Source of the DNA: Akkermansiaceae bacterium
GTDB lineage: Bacteria; Verrucomicrobiota; Verrucomicrobiia; Verrucomicrobiales; Akkermansiaceae
Length of the DNA stretch: 32,629 nt
NCBI GenBank assembly: GCA_011524615.1
Contig: WTJZ01000112.1
Span: forward strand, 1 to 32,629
Direction of reading: 5' to 3'
Part shown: positions 9,231-20,213 of the stretch, in pieces
Numbering within the stretch: position 1 is the first letter of the stretch
Layout: every line of letters begins with the position of its first letter
Notes under the pieces: model-generated
Databases searched by the model: none
What the model saw: the letters and a program-made list of their open reading frames with translations, nothing else
Told to the model about the DNA's origin: nothing
Position numbers and translations under genes: made by a program

Positions 9231-12200
9231 ATGAGCAAAAGAGTTTTACATCATCCTGAAGTTCCTGCGGACGAGGCTGCAACTAATGTTTGGAGAAGCA
9301 TCCGTGAACATGAGGATACAATTAAGTTTAGACACGAAGCGATTCGTGAATTCTACGATGAAGAAGACACAATGAGCGACGAAGAGCGTGATCTATCACG
9401 TCGTAACTTCGTTAAACTCATGGGGGCATCTACTGCACTTGCAGGTCTTGGTCTCGCATCATGTCGTCGTCCAGAGGCGTATATCCTTCCATACGCTGAC
9501 GCACCAGAGTGGGTTGTTCCAGGACGTCCACTCCTCTACGCTACGACGATGCCGTCAGCGGGTGCGAGTGTTCCACTTCTCGTTAAGTCATACGAGTCTC
9601 GCCCAACACTCCTTCAGCCTAACACGTCTCACCCTGATAACATGGGGACAGACTCACACGTTCAGGCTTCTATCCTCAACCTTTACAGCCCATCACGTTC
9701 GCAAAGCTTCCTTAAGGACGGAGCGAAGGTAGATAAGGCAGAGTTCGACGCATTCTTCGCTGGAGTGCAGAAGAACGCTGGTAAGCTTGGTGTGGTCTTC
9801 GGTTCTGACGAGTCTCCTACTCGTAACCGTCTCGCTAAGGCTCTCGCTAAGAAGTTCAGAGGTATCAAGTTCTACTCGTATGAGGCACTTGAAAACGACG
9901 CGGCAAACAGCACGATCGACAAGGCATTCAATGCGAATGGCGTTAAGCTAGTTCCTCAACTGAAGAAGGCTGACCGTATCCTTTCACTCGACAGTGACTT
10001 CATCGAGCTCGATGCCAAGTCATCTGCTCTTGATTACTCTAAGAAGCGTCAAGGTGGTGGTGATAACTACGACCAAGAAGTAGATGAGAAGAAGATGAAC
10101 CGTCTCTACCAAGTAGAGTCAATCTTCTCACTCACAGGTGGTATGGCTGATCACCGTCTCCGTGTAGCTCCATCAGAGGTTTCTAAGATCGGGGTAGCAG
10201 TAGCGATCGAGGCGAATAAGACTCTTAAAAATGATAAGCTTGCTAAGGCACTTGCTGGACTTAAAGCTGACATCAAGCCAGCTGGCGAAGGTGAAGAAGC
10301 TGAGAAGTACGCTAAGTACCTCAAGGAGTGGGTAGCAAACTGTGCTAAAGACCTCATCTCTAAGAAAGGTAAGTCACTTGTTCTCGTTGGTACTCAACAG
10401 CCTGCTGAACTCCACGCACTCGGTCTTGCTCTTAACGAGGCTCTTGGCTCATTCGGTAGAACGCTTAAGGCATACGCTTCTAAAGGATCTAAGCTGGGAA
10501 CTATCTCAGACCTTAAGGCTGACGTTGATGCTAAGAAGGTTGATTCACTTCTCATCCTTACGCCATCTAACCCACTCTTCGATGCTCCAGCATCAGTAGA
10601 CTTCGCGGGTATCCTTAAGGATGTTGAGTTCTCGATTCACGTTGGTGAGCGCACAGATAAGACGGCGTTCGGTTCATCATGGCACGTTCCAGCAACTCAT
10701 TACCTTGAGAGCTGGGGAGACACGGTATCATCAAACGGTGCATACTCAGTCATCCAACCACTCATCCTTCCTCTCTACCCTAACACTTTCTCAGAGGTAG
10801 ATATCCTTACTGCGCTTCTTAAAGGTGGGACACTTGCTGCTCCTACGGCACAAGAGCCATCAGCAGGATACTACGAAGTGAAGGCTACCTTCGCAGCAGA
10901 AGTATCAGGTAGTGCATCAGCATGGAACGAGCTTCTTAAGACCGGTTTCAATAAGAAGTCAGTACTTAAGCCTGTATCATTCACAGGGGTAGCATCACAG
11001 AAGGCACTTGCTGAGCGTTATGCAACAGCTCCTTCAGCAGAAGCACTTGAAGTCATCCTTGCTAAGGACCACTCAATCGCTGACGGTCGTTACATCGACA
11101 ACGCTTGGCTCCAGGAAGCTCCAGACCCAATCGTGAAGCTTACATGGGACAACGCTGCTATCGTTTCTCCTAAGACCGCTAAAGAAATCGGCGTATATGA
11201 CAAGATCGTTGAGCTTGAGAAATGGAATGCAGGTCGTCCAGAGATCGGTGAAGCATCACAAGCAAGAGCACCAAAGGCTAAGATCACTGTTGACGGTGTC
11301 GAGGTTGAGATTCCAGTACTCGTTGGCTTCGGTCAAGCAGACTACACCATTACCCTTCCTGTTGGATATGGACAGGGTGCCGATGATGAGCGTAATTCAG
11401 CTGATAAGTTTGACGCGAATGCTCCTACCGTAGGTCACGTTGGTCTCAACACAGGTTTCAATGTTTACCCACTTCGTAAGGAAGCATCTGAATTCCTCCT
11501 CAAGGGAGCGAAAGTAGAGCCTCTTAAGGAAACATACAAAGTTGCTTCTACTCAAGAGCACCATGCTATGTACGGACGTGCGCTTGCTCGTGAGATCTCA
11601 ACGCATGAGTCAAACCACGCTAAGGGAGACTACCAGAAGCAACTCGACAACGTCGCGAAGCAGGGAATGGACTCTCACATTCCACCAAACATCCCACTCT
11701 ACAAATCGAAGGATAAGGAGCAAAAGAGCCTCCTCAGCGATGAGATCCACCAGTGGGCGATGACCATCGACCTTAACACCTGTACAGGTTGTAACGCATG
11801 TTTGATCGCGTGTCAGGCAGAGAACAACATCCCAGTAGTAGGTAAGGAGCAAGTTGCTCGTGGTCGTGAGATGCACTGGATCCGTATGGACCGTTACTAC
11901 GCGTCACAAGAGAACGAGTATGATGATCACGGTCACATGAAGGATAAGAAGACTCCATCATGGATCTCTGATAACCCAGCTATGATTCCTCAGCCGGTAG
12001 CATGTACTCAGTGTGAGTCTGCACCATGTGAGACCGTATGTCCGGTGAATGCTACTGTTCACACCGAGGAAGGTCTCAACGCAATGGCTTATAACCGTTG
12101 TATCGGTACTCGTTACTGCGCGAACAACTGCCCATTCAAGGCTCGTCGATTCAACTTCTTCGACTACAACAAGCGTAACCCAATCATCAAGAAGAACCTC

Positions 12201-12659
12201 TACAGAGGACCATTCGGTGAGAAGCAAGTTGGTAGCCCAGAGCACCTCCAACGTAACCCGAACGTTTCTGTTCGTATGCGTGGTGTCATGGAGAAGTGTA
12301 CATACTGTGTGCAAGCAATCGAGCTCGCTAAGATCAAGCAGAAGCAAATCACTAAGAAGAAGGCAGAAGCTGCTGGTCTCTCAGTAAACGCGATCATCTC
12401 TAAGGAAGATCTCCGTGTGCCAACAGATGCTGTGAAAGTAGCATGTCAGAGCGCATGTCCTTCTGACTCGGTTTCATTCGGTAACCTCCTCAACAAGGAA
12501 GATAAGGTAAACCGTGCGAAAGGCAGCAAGCGTAACTACGAGCTCCTCAAGTATATCGGTACGTTCTCACGTACGACATACCTTGCTCGTGTGAAGAACC
12601 CTAACCCAGCAATGCCAGATGCTAAGTACATCGGTCTTGCGACTATCAACATCCACTAA
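9231..12659 (+). CDS. actB: Alternative complex III ActB: fused molybdopterin-oxidoreductase-like plus Fe-S subunit
   Basis: Tat-like '[12 protein letters not shown]' plus 'LASC'; ferredoxin-like cysteine clusters '[20 protein letters not shown]', '[17 protein letters not shown]', '[23 protein letters not shown]', 'CTYCVQ', '[10 protein letters not shown]'. Confidence 0.95.
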   Translation: MSKRVLHHPEVPADEAATNVWRSIREHEDTIKFRHEAIREFYDEEDTMSDEERDLSRRNFVKLMGASTALAGLGLASCRRPEAYILPYADAPEWVVPGRPLLYATTMPSAGASVPLLVKSYESRPTLLQPNTSHPDNMGTDSHVQASILNLYSPSRSQSFLKDGAKVDKAEFDAFFAGVQKNAGKLGVVFGSDESPTRNRLAKALAKKFRGIKFYSYEALENDAANSTIDKAFNANGVKLVPQLKKADRILSLDSDFIELDAKSSALDYSKKRQGGGDNYDQEVDEKKMNRLYQVESIFSLTGGMADHRLRVAPSEVSKIGVAVAIEANKTLKNDKLAKALAGLKADIKPAGEGEEAEKYAKYLKEWVANCAKDLISKKGKSLVLVGTQQPAELHALGLALNEALGSFGRTLKAYASKGSKLGTISDLKADVDAKKVDSLLILTPSNPLFDAPASVDFAGILKDVEFSIHVGERTDKTAFGSSWHVPATHYLESWGDTVSSNGAYSVIQPLILPLYPNTFSEVDILTALLKGGTLAAPTAQEPSAGYYEVKATFAAEVSGSASAWNELLKTGFNKKSVLKPVSFTGVASQKALAERYATAPSAEALEVILAKDHSIADGRYIDNAWLQEAPDPIVKLTWDNAAIVSPKTAKEIGVYDKIVELEKWNAGRPEIGEASQARAPKAKITVDGVEVEIPVLVGFGQADYTITLPVGYGQGADDERNSADKFDANAPTVGHVGLNTGFNVYPLRKEASEFLLKGAKVEPLKETYKVASTQEHHAMYGRALAREISTHESNHAKGDYQKQLDNVAKQGMDSHIPPNIPLYKSKDKEQKSLLSDEIHQWAMTIDLNTCTGCNACLIACQAENNIPVVGKEQVARGREMHWIRMDRYYASQENEYDDHGHMKDKKTPSWISDNPAMIPQPVACTQCESAPCETVCPVNATVHTEEGLNAMAYNRCIGTRYCANNCPFKARRFNFFDYNKRNPIIKKNLYRGPFGEKQVGSPEHLQRNPNVSVRMRGVMEKCTYCVQAIELAKIKQKQITKKKAEAAGLSVNAIISKEDLRVPTDAVKVACQSACPSDSVSFGNLLNKEDKVNRAKGSKRNYELLKYIGTFSRTTYLARVKNPNPAMPDAKYIGLATINIH

Positions 12660-12670
12660 TCTCTGATCCC

Positions 12671-14158
12671 ATGGCAACAGATTCATCAACAAAAACTGCA
12701 GGAGAGCGTAAGGGACCAAAAATTCCGGTTCTTCTACGTGAAGAGCTTATCCTTAACAACCGCTCCTACAACTGGATCACAGAACGTATCTGTGGTATTG
12801 TTGAGAAGCCACAGCCTAAGCTCTGGTGGCTCCTCTTCATCCCATGTGCATTAATCGCTGCGATTGGTGTTGGGTTCGGTCTAACGTACCTCGTATCTAC
12901 TGGTGTAGGTGTATGGGGTAACTCGAACCGCGTTATGTGGGGTTGGCCGATTGTTAACTTCGTATTCTGGATTGGTATCGGTCACGCTGGTACGCTGATC
13001 TCCGCTATTCTCTTCCTGACGAGGCAGAACTGGCGTACCTCTATTAACCGTGCCGCAGAGGCGATGACGATCTTCGCGGTATGTTGTGCAGGTATCTATC
13101 CAGTCTTCCACGTTGGTCGTGTATGGATGGTGTGGTTCCTCGCTCCGATCCCAAATGCGAACGCAATTTGGCAGAACTTTAAGTCGCCACTCCTCTGGGA
13201 CGTATTCGCGGTATCTACCTACTTCACTGTATCGGTGATCTTCTGGTACCTCGGTATGGTTCCTGACCTCGCGACCCTTCGTGACCGTGCGAAGAGCAAG
13301 ATCTCACAGATCCTCTATGGTATCTTCTCTCTCGGATGGCGTGGATCTAACCGTCACTGGCAACACTATGAGGTAGCATACCTCATCCTGGCGGCGATCT
13401 CTACTCCACTCGTACTCTCAGTACACTCGATCGTATCATTCGACTTTGCTACCTCAGTAGTACCAGGATGGCACACCACGATTTTCCCACCATACTTCGT
13501 AGCTGGTGCGGTATTCGGCGGATTCGCGATGGTACTCACGATCATGATCCCGGCTCGTTCACTCTACGGCCTTCACGACATGATCACGATGAAGCACATC
13601 GACAACATGGCTAAGATCATCCTTACGACTGGTACAGTTGTAGGTTACGCATACCTCATGGAGCTCTTCGTAGCATTCTTCTCAGGTGCTAAGTACGAGG
13701 CGATGGCATTCACGTATCGTCTCACAGGTCCAGAGGCCGCTGGTTACTGGCTCATGATGTCATGTAACGTGATCTCCCCACAACTCTTCTGGTGGAGAGC
13801 ATGCCGTGAGAACCTCTGGGTTGTTATGGGTGTTTGTATGGCAGTTAACGTTGGTATGTGGTTCGAGCGTTTCGTGATCATTGTAACGACTCTCCCACGT
13901 ATGTGGCTCCCAGGTGACTGGAAGACATATGACCCAAGTGCAGTGGACGTATTCACGTTCGTTGGTACGATCGGTATGTTCCTCACCCTATTCAGCCTCT
14001 TCCTCCGCTTCCTCCCATGTATCAACATCGCAGAGGTGAAGTGGACGCTTCCTCAGAGTGATCCTCACCATGAAGATAAGGAAGAAATCGAAGACGACGG
14101 CATCGAAGTCATTCCTACTTACCAAAGAGAAATCGACAACGGAGCAACAAAAGCATAA
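12671..14158 (+). CDS. actC: Alternative complex III ActC, NrfD/PsrC-like multi-TM subunit
   Basis: Polytopic NrfD-like protein in canonical position after actB ('[34 protein letters not shown]'). Confidence 0.93.
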   Translation: MATDSSTKTAGERKGPKIPVLLREELILNNRSYNWITERICGIVEKPQPKLWWLLFIPCALIAAIGVGFGLTYLVSTGVGVWGNSNRVMWGWPIVNFVFWIGIGHAGTLISAILFLTRQNWRTSINRAAEAMTIFAVCCAGIYPVFHVGRVWMVWFLAPIPNANAIWQNFKSPLLWDVFAVSTYFTVSVIFWYLGMVPDLATLRDRAKSKISQILYGIFSLGWRGSNRHWQHYEVAYLILAAISTPLVLSVHSIVSFDFATSVVPGWHTTIFPPYFVAGAVFGGFAMVLTIMIPARSLYGLHDMITMKHIDNMAKIILTTGTVVGYAYLMELFVAFFSGAKYEAMAFTYRLTGPEAAGYWLMMSCNVISPQLFWWRACRENLWVVMGVCMAVNVGMWFERFVIIVTTLPRMWLPGDWKTYDPSAVDVFTFVGTIGMFLTLFSLFLRFLPCINIAEVKWTLPQSDPHHEDKEEIEDDGIEVIPTYQREIDNGATKA

Positions 14159-14178
14159 CCCTAACCTAATATTTTACA

Positions 14179-14733
14179 GTGAGCAAATCAGTTAAAAAAG
14201 TATACGGCTACCTTGCAGAGATTGAGACTCCGTCGAAGCTCTGGAAGGCATGTGAAAAGTGTCGTGACGCTGGATTCAAGAAGTGGGATGCGTTCTCTTC
14301 GTTCCCAGTTCACGGTCTGGACAAAGCGATGGGGCTTAAGAAGTCGATCCTTCCTTACCTTGTATTCTTTGGTGGTCTTACCGGTATCACTACCGGTTTC
14401 CTCCTCGCCTACATCACACAGGTACAGATCTACCCAACCGTAGTACAGGCTAAGCCTGCTAACATCTTCACAGTAGCAGCATTCTTCCCGATCATGTTCG
14501 AGCTTACAATCCTTCTCTCAGGATTCACCACGCTCTTTGGACTACTCGGACTTATGGGACTTCCTCGTCTGAACCACCCTCTCTTTGCTTCTAAGCAGTT
14601 CAAGAGAGTAACAGACGACGGTCTCTACATCGCGATCGAAGCGCGTGACCCTAAGTTCTCTCCAGAGGCAACTAAGGCGTTCCTTGAAGAGATCGGTGGA
14701 TATAACATCGAACTCGTAGAAGACGACGAATAA
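14179..14733 (+). CDS. actD: Alternative complex III ActD (DUF3341-type)
   Basis: GTG start; 'YGYLAEIETPSKLWKACEKCRDAGFKKWDAFSSFPVHGLDKAMGLK...' typical ActD N-terminus; two TMs. Confidence 0.92.
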   Translation: MSKSVKKVYGYLAEIETPSKLWKACEKCRDAGFKKWDAFSSFPVHGLDKAMGLKKSILPYLVFFGGLTGITTGFLLAYITQVQIYPTVVQAKPANIFTVAAFFPIMFELTILLSGFTTLFGLLGLMGLPRLNHPLFASKQFKRVTDDGLYIAIEARDPKFSPEATKAFLEEIGGYNIELVEDDE

Positions 14734-14765
14734 GCATCAACACAACACTTTAGAATCTATTCGAT

Positions 14766-15413
14766 ATGATCAAATATTTCTTAATCATCTTTACTGCTAT
14801 TGCAGTGCTTATCATGGGCGTATTCGGCTTCAGAGGCCGTAAGTTCCGTGACACTCCAGTACGCCTCTTCCCAGATATGGAAGTGATGGACAAGGTCCAG
14901 GGGCAGATGGATAGCGAATTCTTCGCTGACGGTGTGGCATCACGTCCACAAGTTCCAGGAACAGTTGTTCACTCAGCTGACTCTAGCATCTACTCAATCG
15001 AGTTCGGTGAAGGTCGTGAGGGTTACTACTACGAAGGTAAGTTCGGCGACTACTTCGGTGCAGGACTTCCTAAGGAGCTTAACCTCAATAAGGACAACAT
15101 CGAGGCATTCCTCGGTCGTGGTCAAGAGCGCTACGGTATCTACTGTGCAGTATGTCACGGTGAAGCTGGTGACGGCGCAGGTGTAACGAGCAAGTACGGT
15201 ATCGCAGGTATCGCGAACTTCCACGCTCCTAACTACTCAGCATCACAATATCCTGACGGACGTCTCTATGACGTAATCACTAACGGTAAGGGGAACATGA
15301 GCGGATACGGATACAACATCCCAGTCGCTGACCGATGGGCAATCGTTGCCTACGTGCGTGCTCTCCAAAACGCGAAAAACATCCCTCTCTCGGAGGCAAC
15401 AATCACAGAATAA
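14766..15413 (+). CDS. actE: Alternative complex III ActE monoheme cytochrome c
   Basis: N-terminal TM, 'MEVMDKVQGQMDSEFFADGVASRPQVPGTV', CAVCHGEAGDGAG heme site, distal 'GNMSGYGYNIPVADRWAIVAYVRALQ'. Confidence 0.92.
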   Translation: MIKYFLIIFTAIAVLIMGVFGFRGRKFRDTPVRLFPDMEVMDKVQGQMDSEFFADGVASRPQVPGTVVHSADSSIYSIEFGEGREGYYYEGKFGDYFGAGLPKELNLNKDNIEAFLGRGQERYGIYCAVCHGEAGDGAGVTSKYGIAGIANFHAPNYSASQYPDGRLYDVITNGKGNMSGYGYNIPVADRWAIVAYVRALQNAKNIPLSEATITE

Positions 15414-15437
15414 ACGTAACACTACACATTTAATACT

Positions 15438-16841
15438 ATGGGACACTTTGTTACATCAGCAAATATACCAGTAGATGGTGAAAAGCTTACTCACCCACTG
15501 GTGAAGACGCTTAAGCTAGTATCTGCTGCCGTTGCCGTAATCGGTCTTGGCGTTGGAGCCTTCATTTGGTTCGGTCAAGAAGACGAAGTCGTTAAGGGAT
15601 CATACACGTACTCTTACCTCTTCGGATTTACCTTCTTCCTTACACTCGCTATTGGTGGGTGTTTCTGGACTCTTCTTCACAACGTTTCTAACTCAGGTTG
15701 GGGAACGTCTGTTCGTCGTATCTTTGAGAACCTTGGATTTGTATTCCCATTCATGTTCATTCTCATGATTCCATTCTTCTTCCCAGACTTCCAGAAGTAC
15801 CTCTGGGAGTGGCTAACGATCTTCAACGACGTTACAGCTGCTGAAGGTGTGAGCCGTTACGCTGGTACTCTTACACTCTTCGGTGCTGAGGTTCCACATG
15901 GCGGATTCTACGGAACAGTAGGCAACTCAGAGCTCCACTACGGACTCATGGATAAGCATGAAGCTATCCTTGATACGAAGTCATGGTACATGAACCCAGT
16001 GGCTTGGTACATCCGTGCGGTATTCTACTTCGCGTCACTCGGCTTCGTGATCTGGCACATGAGAAACCTCTCAGTGAAGCAAGACACAGACCCGAATCCA
16101 GGCGTTAAGAACCTCTTCACTGCTCGTGCACACGCATCATGGGGGCTCCCAATCTTCGGTGTCGCACTGACCTTCTGGGCATTCGACTTCGTCATGGCTC
16201 TCGATTATAAGTGGTTCTCTACAATGTGGGGTGTCTACTTCTTCGCAGGATGTGCGATGTCTTCAATGGCTCTCATCATTCTTACTGTGATCACGCTTCG
16301 CCGTCTCGGTTACCTTAAGCACGTTGTCTCAACAGAGCACTTCCACCTCATGGGTAAACTGAACTTCGCGTTCGTTGTCTTCTGGGCATACATCACATTC
16401 TCTCAGTTCTTCCTCTACTGGTACGCTAACGTAACAGAGGAGACGTCATACTACCTCCTTCGTAATACAGAAGGCTGGAACATTGTTAGTATCTGTCTCG
16501 TATTTGGTCACTTCGCACTCCCAATGCTCGGTCTTATCCGTCAGGACGTGAAGAAGAACATGACCTACATGACGGTTATGACAATCTATCTTCTTACCAT
16601 CCACATGGTAGATGTATACCACATGATCATCCCAGAGCGTGCACCATCACTCTCCCTCATTCTAGGTCTAGGTGATATCCAACTCTGGTTCGGTGAATTC
16701 AAGTCATGGGGATGTGACATCCTCGGCTTCATCACCATCGGAGCAGCGTTTGTCTTCTTCTACCTTAATAACCTTACCTCGGTTGCGCTCTACCCACACC
16801 GCGACCCACGTATCCTCGAATCTGCTAACGTACACAACTAA
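15438..16841 (+). CDS. actF: Alternative complex III ActF, NrfD/PsrC-like membrane subunit
   Basis: Polytopic, ~10 TM segments, canonical position after actE. Confidence 0.9.
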   Translation: MGHFVTSANIPVDGEKLTHPLVKTLKLVSAAVAVIGLGVGAFIWFGQEDEVVKGSYTYSYLFGFTFFLTLAIGGCFWTLLHNVSNSGWGTSVRRIFENLGFVFPFMFILMIPFFFPDFQKYLWEWLTIFNDVTAAEGVSRYAGTLTLFGAEVPHGGFYGTVGNSELHYGLMDKHEAILDTKSWYMNPVAWYIRAVFYFASLGFVIWHMRNLSVKQDTDPNPGVKNLFTARAHASWGLPIFGVALTFWAFDFVMALDYKWFSTMWGVYFFAGCAMSSMALIILTVITLRRLGYLKHVVSTEHFHLMGKLNFAFVVFWAYITFSQFFLYWYANVTEETSYYLLRNTEGWNIVSICLVFGHFALPMLGLIRQDVKKNMTYMTVMTIYLLTIHMVDVYHMIIPERAPSLSLILGLGDIQLWFGEFKSWGCDILGFITIGAAFVFFYLNNLTSVALYPHRDPRILESANVHN

Positions 16842-17191
16842 TGGACCCACAAAGAGATACCCCACTAAAAAGATTTGGAGCATTCTGGATTGGACTCTTC
16901 ATTGTAGTTTCATTCGGAGTAGCGGCACTCTTCCTTTCGCCTTCATTCAAGGCTGATATGGAGGACCCAGCCCTTCAATCACAATACGAAGCGCGTCTTG
17001 CGATCAAAGCTGATGTAGACGCGGCACAAGCAGAGCAGTTCGAGTTCAAGAAGAACGGAAACAAGGCTCAAGTAGCACCAGAACAAGCGTTCGCTTACAC
17101 CGCTAAGCAACTCCTCACGGCTCAGCCTAAGAAGACTGGCACGGTTGTTCCTGGATCACCAACTGATCTCAAGAATAACTCAGGTAACTAA
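16841..17191 (+). CDS. Small membrane-anchored protein, conserved-looking, unknown function
   Basis: 116 aa; ATG overlaps the actF stop (TAATG); one N-terminal TM then soluble Ala/Lys/Gln-rich tail; no heme motif; collinear with the operon. Confidence 0.75.
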   Translation: MDPQRDTPLKRFGAFWIGLFIVVSFGVAALFLSPSFKADMEDPALQSQYEARLAIKADVDAAQAEQFEFKKNGNKAQVAPEQAFAYTAKQLLTAQPKKTGTVVPGSPTDLKNNSGN

Positions 17192-17211
17192 ACCCTAGCG
17201 TACTCATTAAG

Positions 17212-18678
17212 ATGTCAAACGACCAAACTAATACACTAGATGCACGTCTCCGTACGGCTATCGATAAGTCGGTCAGCAACCCAGTGATGTTCTTCTTCAC
17301 GACCGGTGCTCTCTGGCTTGTGGTATCGATCCTCCTCGGGGTGCTTGCGTCACTTAAGTCACACTGGCCAACGTTCTTCGAAGCGTTTGGTGAACTCAGC
17401 ACCGGACGTGCATATGTAGCACACCTCAATGTCCTCATCTACGGATGGTGTTTCCCTGCTGCATTCGGAGCGATCATCTGGTTCATGTCTCGTCTCTGTC
17501 GTAAGGAGTCAAAGCATGCTGGTATCATCGTTGCCGCTGGCCTCGTATGGAACTTCGGTGTAGTAATCGGCCTCCTCGGTGTCATGCTCGGTAAGAGTAC
17601 AGGTGTACCTTGGATGGAGTTCCCTAACCAATGTTGGGTGATCTTCCTCTTTGCTTACATTCTCATCGCGATCTGGAGCTTCGTACAGTTCCGTGTTCGT
17701 GAGGGTGGCCATGTTTATATCTCACAGTGGTATATTCTTGCAGCGCTCTTCCTCTTCCCTTGGATCTTCTGTTCTGCTCATATCTTCACATTTGTCTTCG
17801 ACGGACATCCTGTGATGACAGCAGCGGTAGCAAGCTGGTTCAAGTCGTCGATCGTGAACCTCTTCTTCATCCCAGTAGCAGCAGCTTCTGTGTACTACAT
17901 CGCTCCTAAGGTAACAGGACGTCCAGTACACAGCTACAGCCTAGCGCTCCTCGGATTCTGGACTCTCATCATTCTCGGTGCATGGGGCGGTATCCAAAAG
18001 CTTACTGGTGCTCCACTCCCAGCGTTCATGCCTTATGTCAGTGCGGCTGCGGGTGTTCTCTTCTTCATCCCTGCGTTGACGATCGGATACAACATCCTCA
18101 TGACGACTAAGTCTCATCATGATCTCGCTAAGAAGAGTCCTTCACTCCGCTTCACTGTTGCGAGTGTGATTGCTCTCATCGGAATGGGAGTTGCTGGTGT
18201 ATTCCTCAATCTCCCAAGTGTTATGAGAGGGACTCAGTTCAGTCTCTCTGGATATGGTTACGAGATCCTTGCTCTCTACGGTGTCTTCAGCATGAGCATG
18301 TTCGCAGCGATTTATTACATCGTACCACGTGTAACTAAGCGTGAGTGGCTCGCTCCGTCTTTCATCCGTACTCACTTCAACCTTTCAGCGTACGGTGTCA
18401 TTGCAGTCGTGATGGGATCAATCCTCGGCGGATACCTCCAAGGCGCAGCTGTTGAAGCGATCGACCAACCATTTAGCGACGCGAAGGCGACGGCGTACAT
18501 GATCAGTATCTTTAACTCGATTGCTTGGGTGATCATTCTGATCTCGAACCTCGCATTCCTCTTCCACATTCTCTTAATGGCAGTACGTCTCGGCCGTCAC
18601 AGCAAGCACGCTACTCTCATCGAGGAACATCACGGGTCATCACCACACGGTGCAGATGGCAAAGTTAACAACTACTAA
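17212..18678 (+). CDS. cbb3-type oxidase subunit I (CcoN)-like protein lacking most metal-ligand histidines
   Basis: ~12 TM segments; CcoN-like signature 'SVYYIAPKVTGRPVHSYSLALLGFW' and 'AHLNVLIYGW' (His71 retained). Canonical GHNAVGF, GPHHLHYTALPDW and DWTIGHVHxGALG are replaced by KSSIVNLF, GGIQKLTGAPLPAF and SLSGYGYEILALYG. Confidence 0.75.
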   Translation: MSNDQTNTLDARLRTAIDKSVSNPVMFFFTTGALWLVVSILLGVLASLKSHWPTFFEAFGELSTGRAYVAHLNVLIYGWCFPAAFGAIIWFMSRLCRKESKHAGIIVAAGLVWNFGVVIGLLGVMLGKSTGVPWMEFPNQCWVIFLFAYILIAIWSFVQFRVREGGHVYISQWYILAALFLFPWIFCSAHIFTFVFDGHPVMTAAVASWFKSSIVNLFFIPVAAASVYYIAPKVTGRPVHSYSLALLGFWTLIILGAWGGIQKLTGAPLPAFMPYVSAAAGVLFFIPALTIGYNILMTTKSHHDLAKKSPSLRFTVASVIALIGMGVAGVFLNLPSVMRGTQFSLSGYGYEILALYGVFSMSMFAAIYYIVPRVTKREWLAPSFIRTHFNLSAYGVIAVVMGSILGGYLQGAAVEAIDQPFSDAKATAYMISIFNSIAWVIILISNLAFLFHILLMAVRLGRHSKHATLIEEHHGSSPHGADGKVNNY

Positions 18679-18687
18679 TTTAATCTC

Positions 18688-19371
18688 ATGTCATTTCAAA
18701 AATTTACACTCGGTTTAGTAGCAGCCTTTGGTCTCCCATGGCTTCTCCTCATCGCGGTTCCATTCGGAACGACGCGTAACATTGATGCTCCTGAGTTCGA
18801 CGAGGACAAGGATGGTAGAACAGGTCTCTACGAGACAGCGTCACGCACAGGTCGTGTTGCTAATGGTTCTGAAGTATACGGCGCGAATGGTTGCTACGTG
18901 TGTCACACCCAAGTGATCCGTCCTACGAACGCTGGTAATGACCTCTGGCGTGATGCTTGGGCTGGTCAGAAGAACGATGACACTAAGAATGGTCCTCGTG
19001 AGTCAAATGCCTTCGACTACAAGGGCGAACTCATCGCTCACATCGGTCTTACTCGTAACGGTCCAGATCTCTCGAACGTAGGTTATCGCCTCGAGCAGGC
19101 GGCGGCAGCAGCAGGAGTATCTCCTGAAGATTACGTTTACCAACGTCTTCTTACGCCACGTGCTATCCTTGATAACTACGACTCGACCTGTCCATCTCAG
19201 CCACAGCTCTTCCGCCCAGCGAATGCATTTGGTCAAACGACTGAAGCATACCTTGACGCAGAAGGTAACAAGCTTGTCCCAGGCAAGTCTGCTAAGGCTC
19301 TCGCTAACTATCTCCTTAAACTTAAGAAGGACGATTTCATCCCTGACTCAATCAACTACAGTAGAGACTAA
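18688..19371 (+). CDS. CcoO (FixO)-like membrane-anchored monoheme cytochrome c
   Basis: N-terminal TM; 'NGCYVCHTQVIRP' typical of CcoO; 'TRNGPDLSNVGYRL'; 'PRAILDNYDSTCPSQPQLFRP' aligns with CcoO 'PRDVVPESNMPAYPWLF'. Confidence 0.8.
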   Translation: MSFQKFTLGLVAAFGLPWLLLIAVPFGTTRNIDAPEFDEDKDGRTGLYETASRTGRVANGSEVYGANGCYVCHTQVIRPTNAGNDLWRDAWAGQKNDDTKNGPRESNAFDYKGELIAHIGLTRNGPDLSNVGYRLEQAAAAAGVSPEDYVYQRLLTPRAILDNYDSTCPSQPQLFRPANAFGQTTEAYLDAEGNKLVPGKSAKALANYLLKLKKDDFIPDSINYSRD

Positions 19372-19399
19372 TCATCTCTTACTCTAACACATTCATCTC

Positions 19400-20182
19400 A
19401 TGTCAGATAACAATCAAAAACCAGATTTAAACGAGGATCTCAACGTACTAGATGCTCATGGAAATCTAGTCGAAGCGAGTGCAGCTAGCTCTCGTGAGAA
19501 TCAACTGCAGGAAAACGGCATGGAGCCGGTTTCTCTCTGGATCATCCTTGCATGCTTCGCAGGTGTTCTCGTCGCAGGTACTGTCCTCGGTAAGAGCGGA
19601 GTCCTCTCAGCTAACTCATACAATGAGTTCGTTGTCTCCGGATACACGCAAGCTGAACGCCCAGGCGGCGCAGAAGAGGTCATCGTCCCTGCGGCGATCA
19701 TCGACGTCTTCGCTAAGAAGGGTGCTAAGATCTACCAAGCAAAATGTCAGGGTTGTCACCAGCCTACAGGTCTCGGTGATGGCGCGAACTTCCCTCCTCT
19801 CGGTGGATCTGAGTGGGTACAGGGTGATACGTCAGCTCTTGCTCAGATCATCCTCAATGGTGTGATCGGACCAATCAAGGTCGCAGGCCGTACTTGGAAT
19901 GGTGCTATGCCAGGACAAGCTGCAGGTATGACAGACGAAGATCTCGCAGGTCTCATGACCTATATCCGTAATAGCTTCGGCAACGAGACAGGAGACGTGA
20001 TCTCGATCGAGATGGCATCAAATGCTCTTGCAGACTATAAGACGCGTATGGGACCAGCTCCAGTCGCTCCTCCAATTAAAGTTGCGGAGCTCGAAAGTAA
20101 GTATATGGTTAGCCTCAAGGGTGCAAAACTGGACCCAGCAACCAAAGTAAATCCAGAAACTCTTGAAGTAGTAGCAGAGTAA
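19400..20182 (+). CDS. Membrane-anchored monoheme cytochrome c (CcoP/cbb3-III-like domain)
   Basis: One TM; CQGCHQPTGLGDGANFPPLGGSEWV; Met ligand region 'NGAMPGQAAGMTDEDLAGLMTYIRN'. Confidence 0.85.
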   Translation: MSDNNQKPDLNEDLNVLDAHGNLVEASAASSRENQLQENGMEPVSLWIILACFAGVLVAGTVLGKSGVLSANSYNEFVVSGYTQAERPGGAEEVIVPAAIIDVFAKKGAKIYQAKCQGCHQPTGLGDGANFPPLGGSEWVQGDTSALAQIILNGVIGPIKVAGRTWNGAMPGQAAGMTDEDLAGLMTYIRNSFGNETGDVISIEMASNALADYKTRMGPAPVAPPIKVAELESKYMVSLKGAKLDPATKVNPETLEVVAE

Positions 20183-20213
20183 ACAACCCAGCTAAACTAA
20201 TAATCTAACAACT

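Noticed and set aside
11542-12397. Several antisense or alternate-frame ORFs inside actB (and similar ones in actC, ctaD, ctaE)
   Set aside because: Ser/Thr/Arg-rich translations typical of shadow ORFs created by strong codon bias in the true frame.
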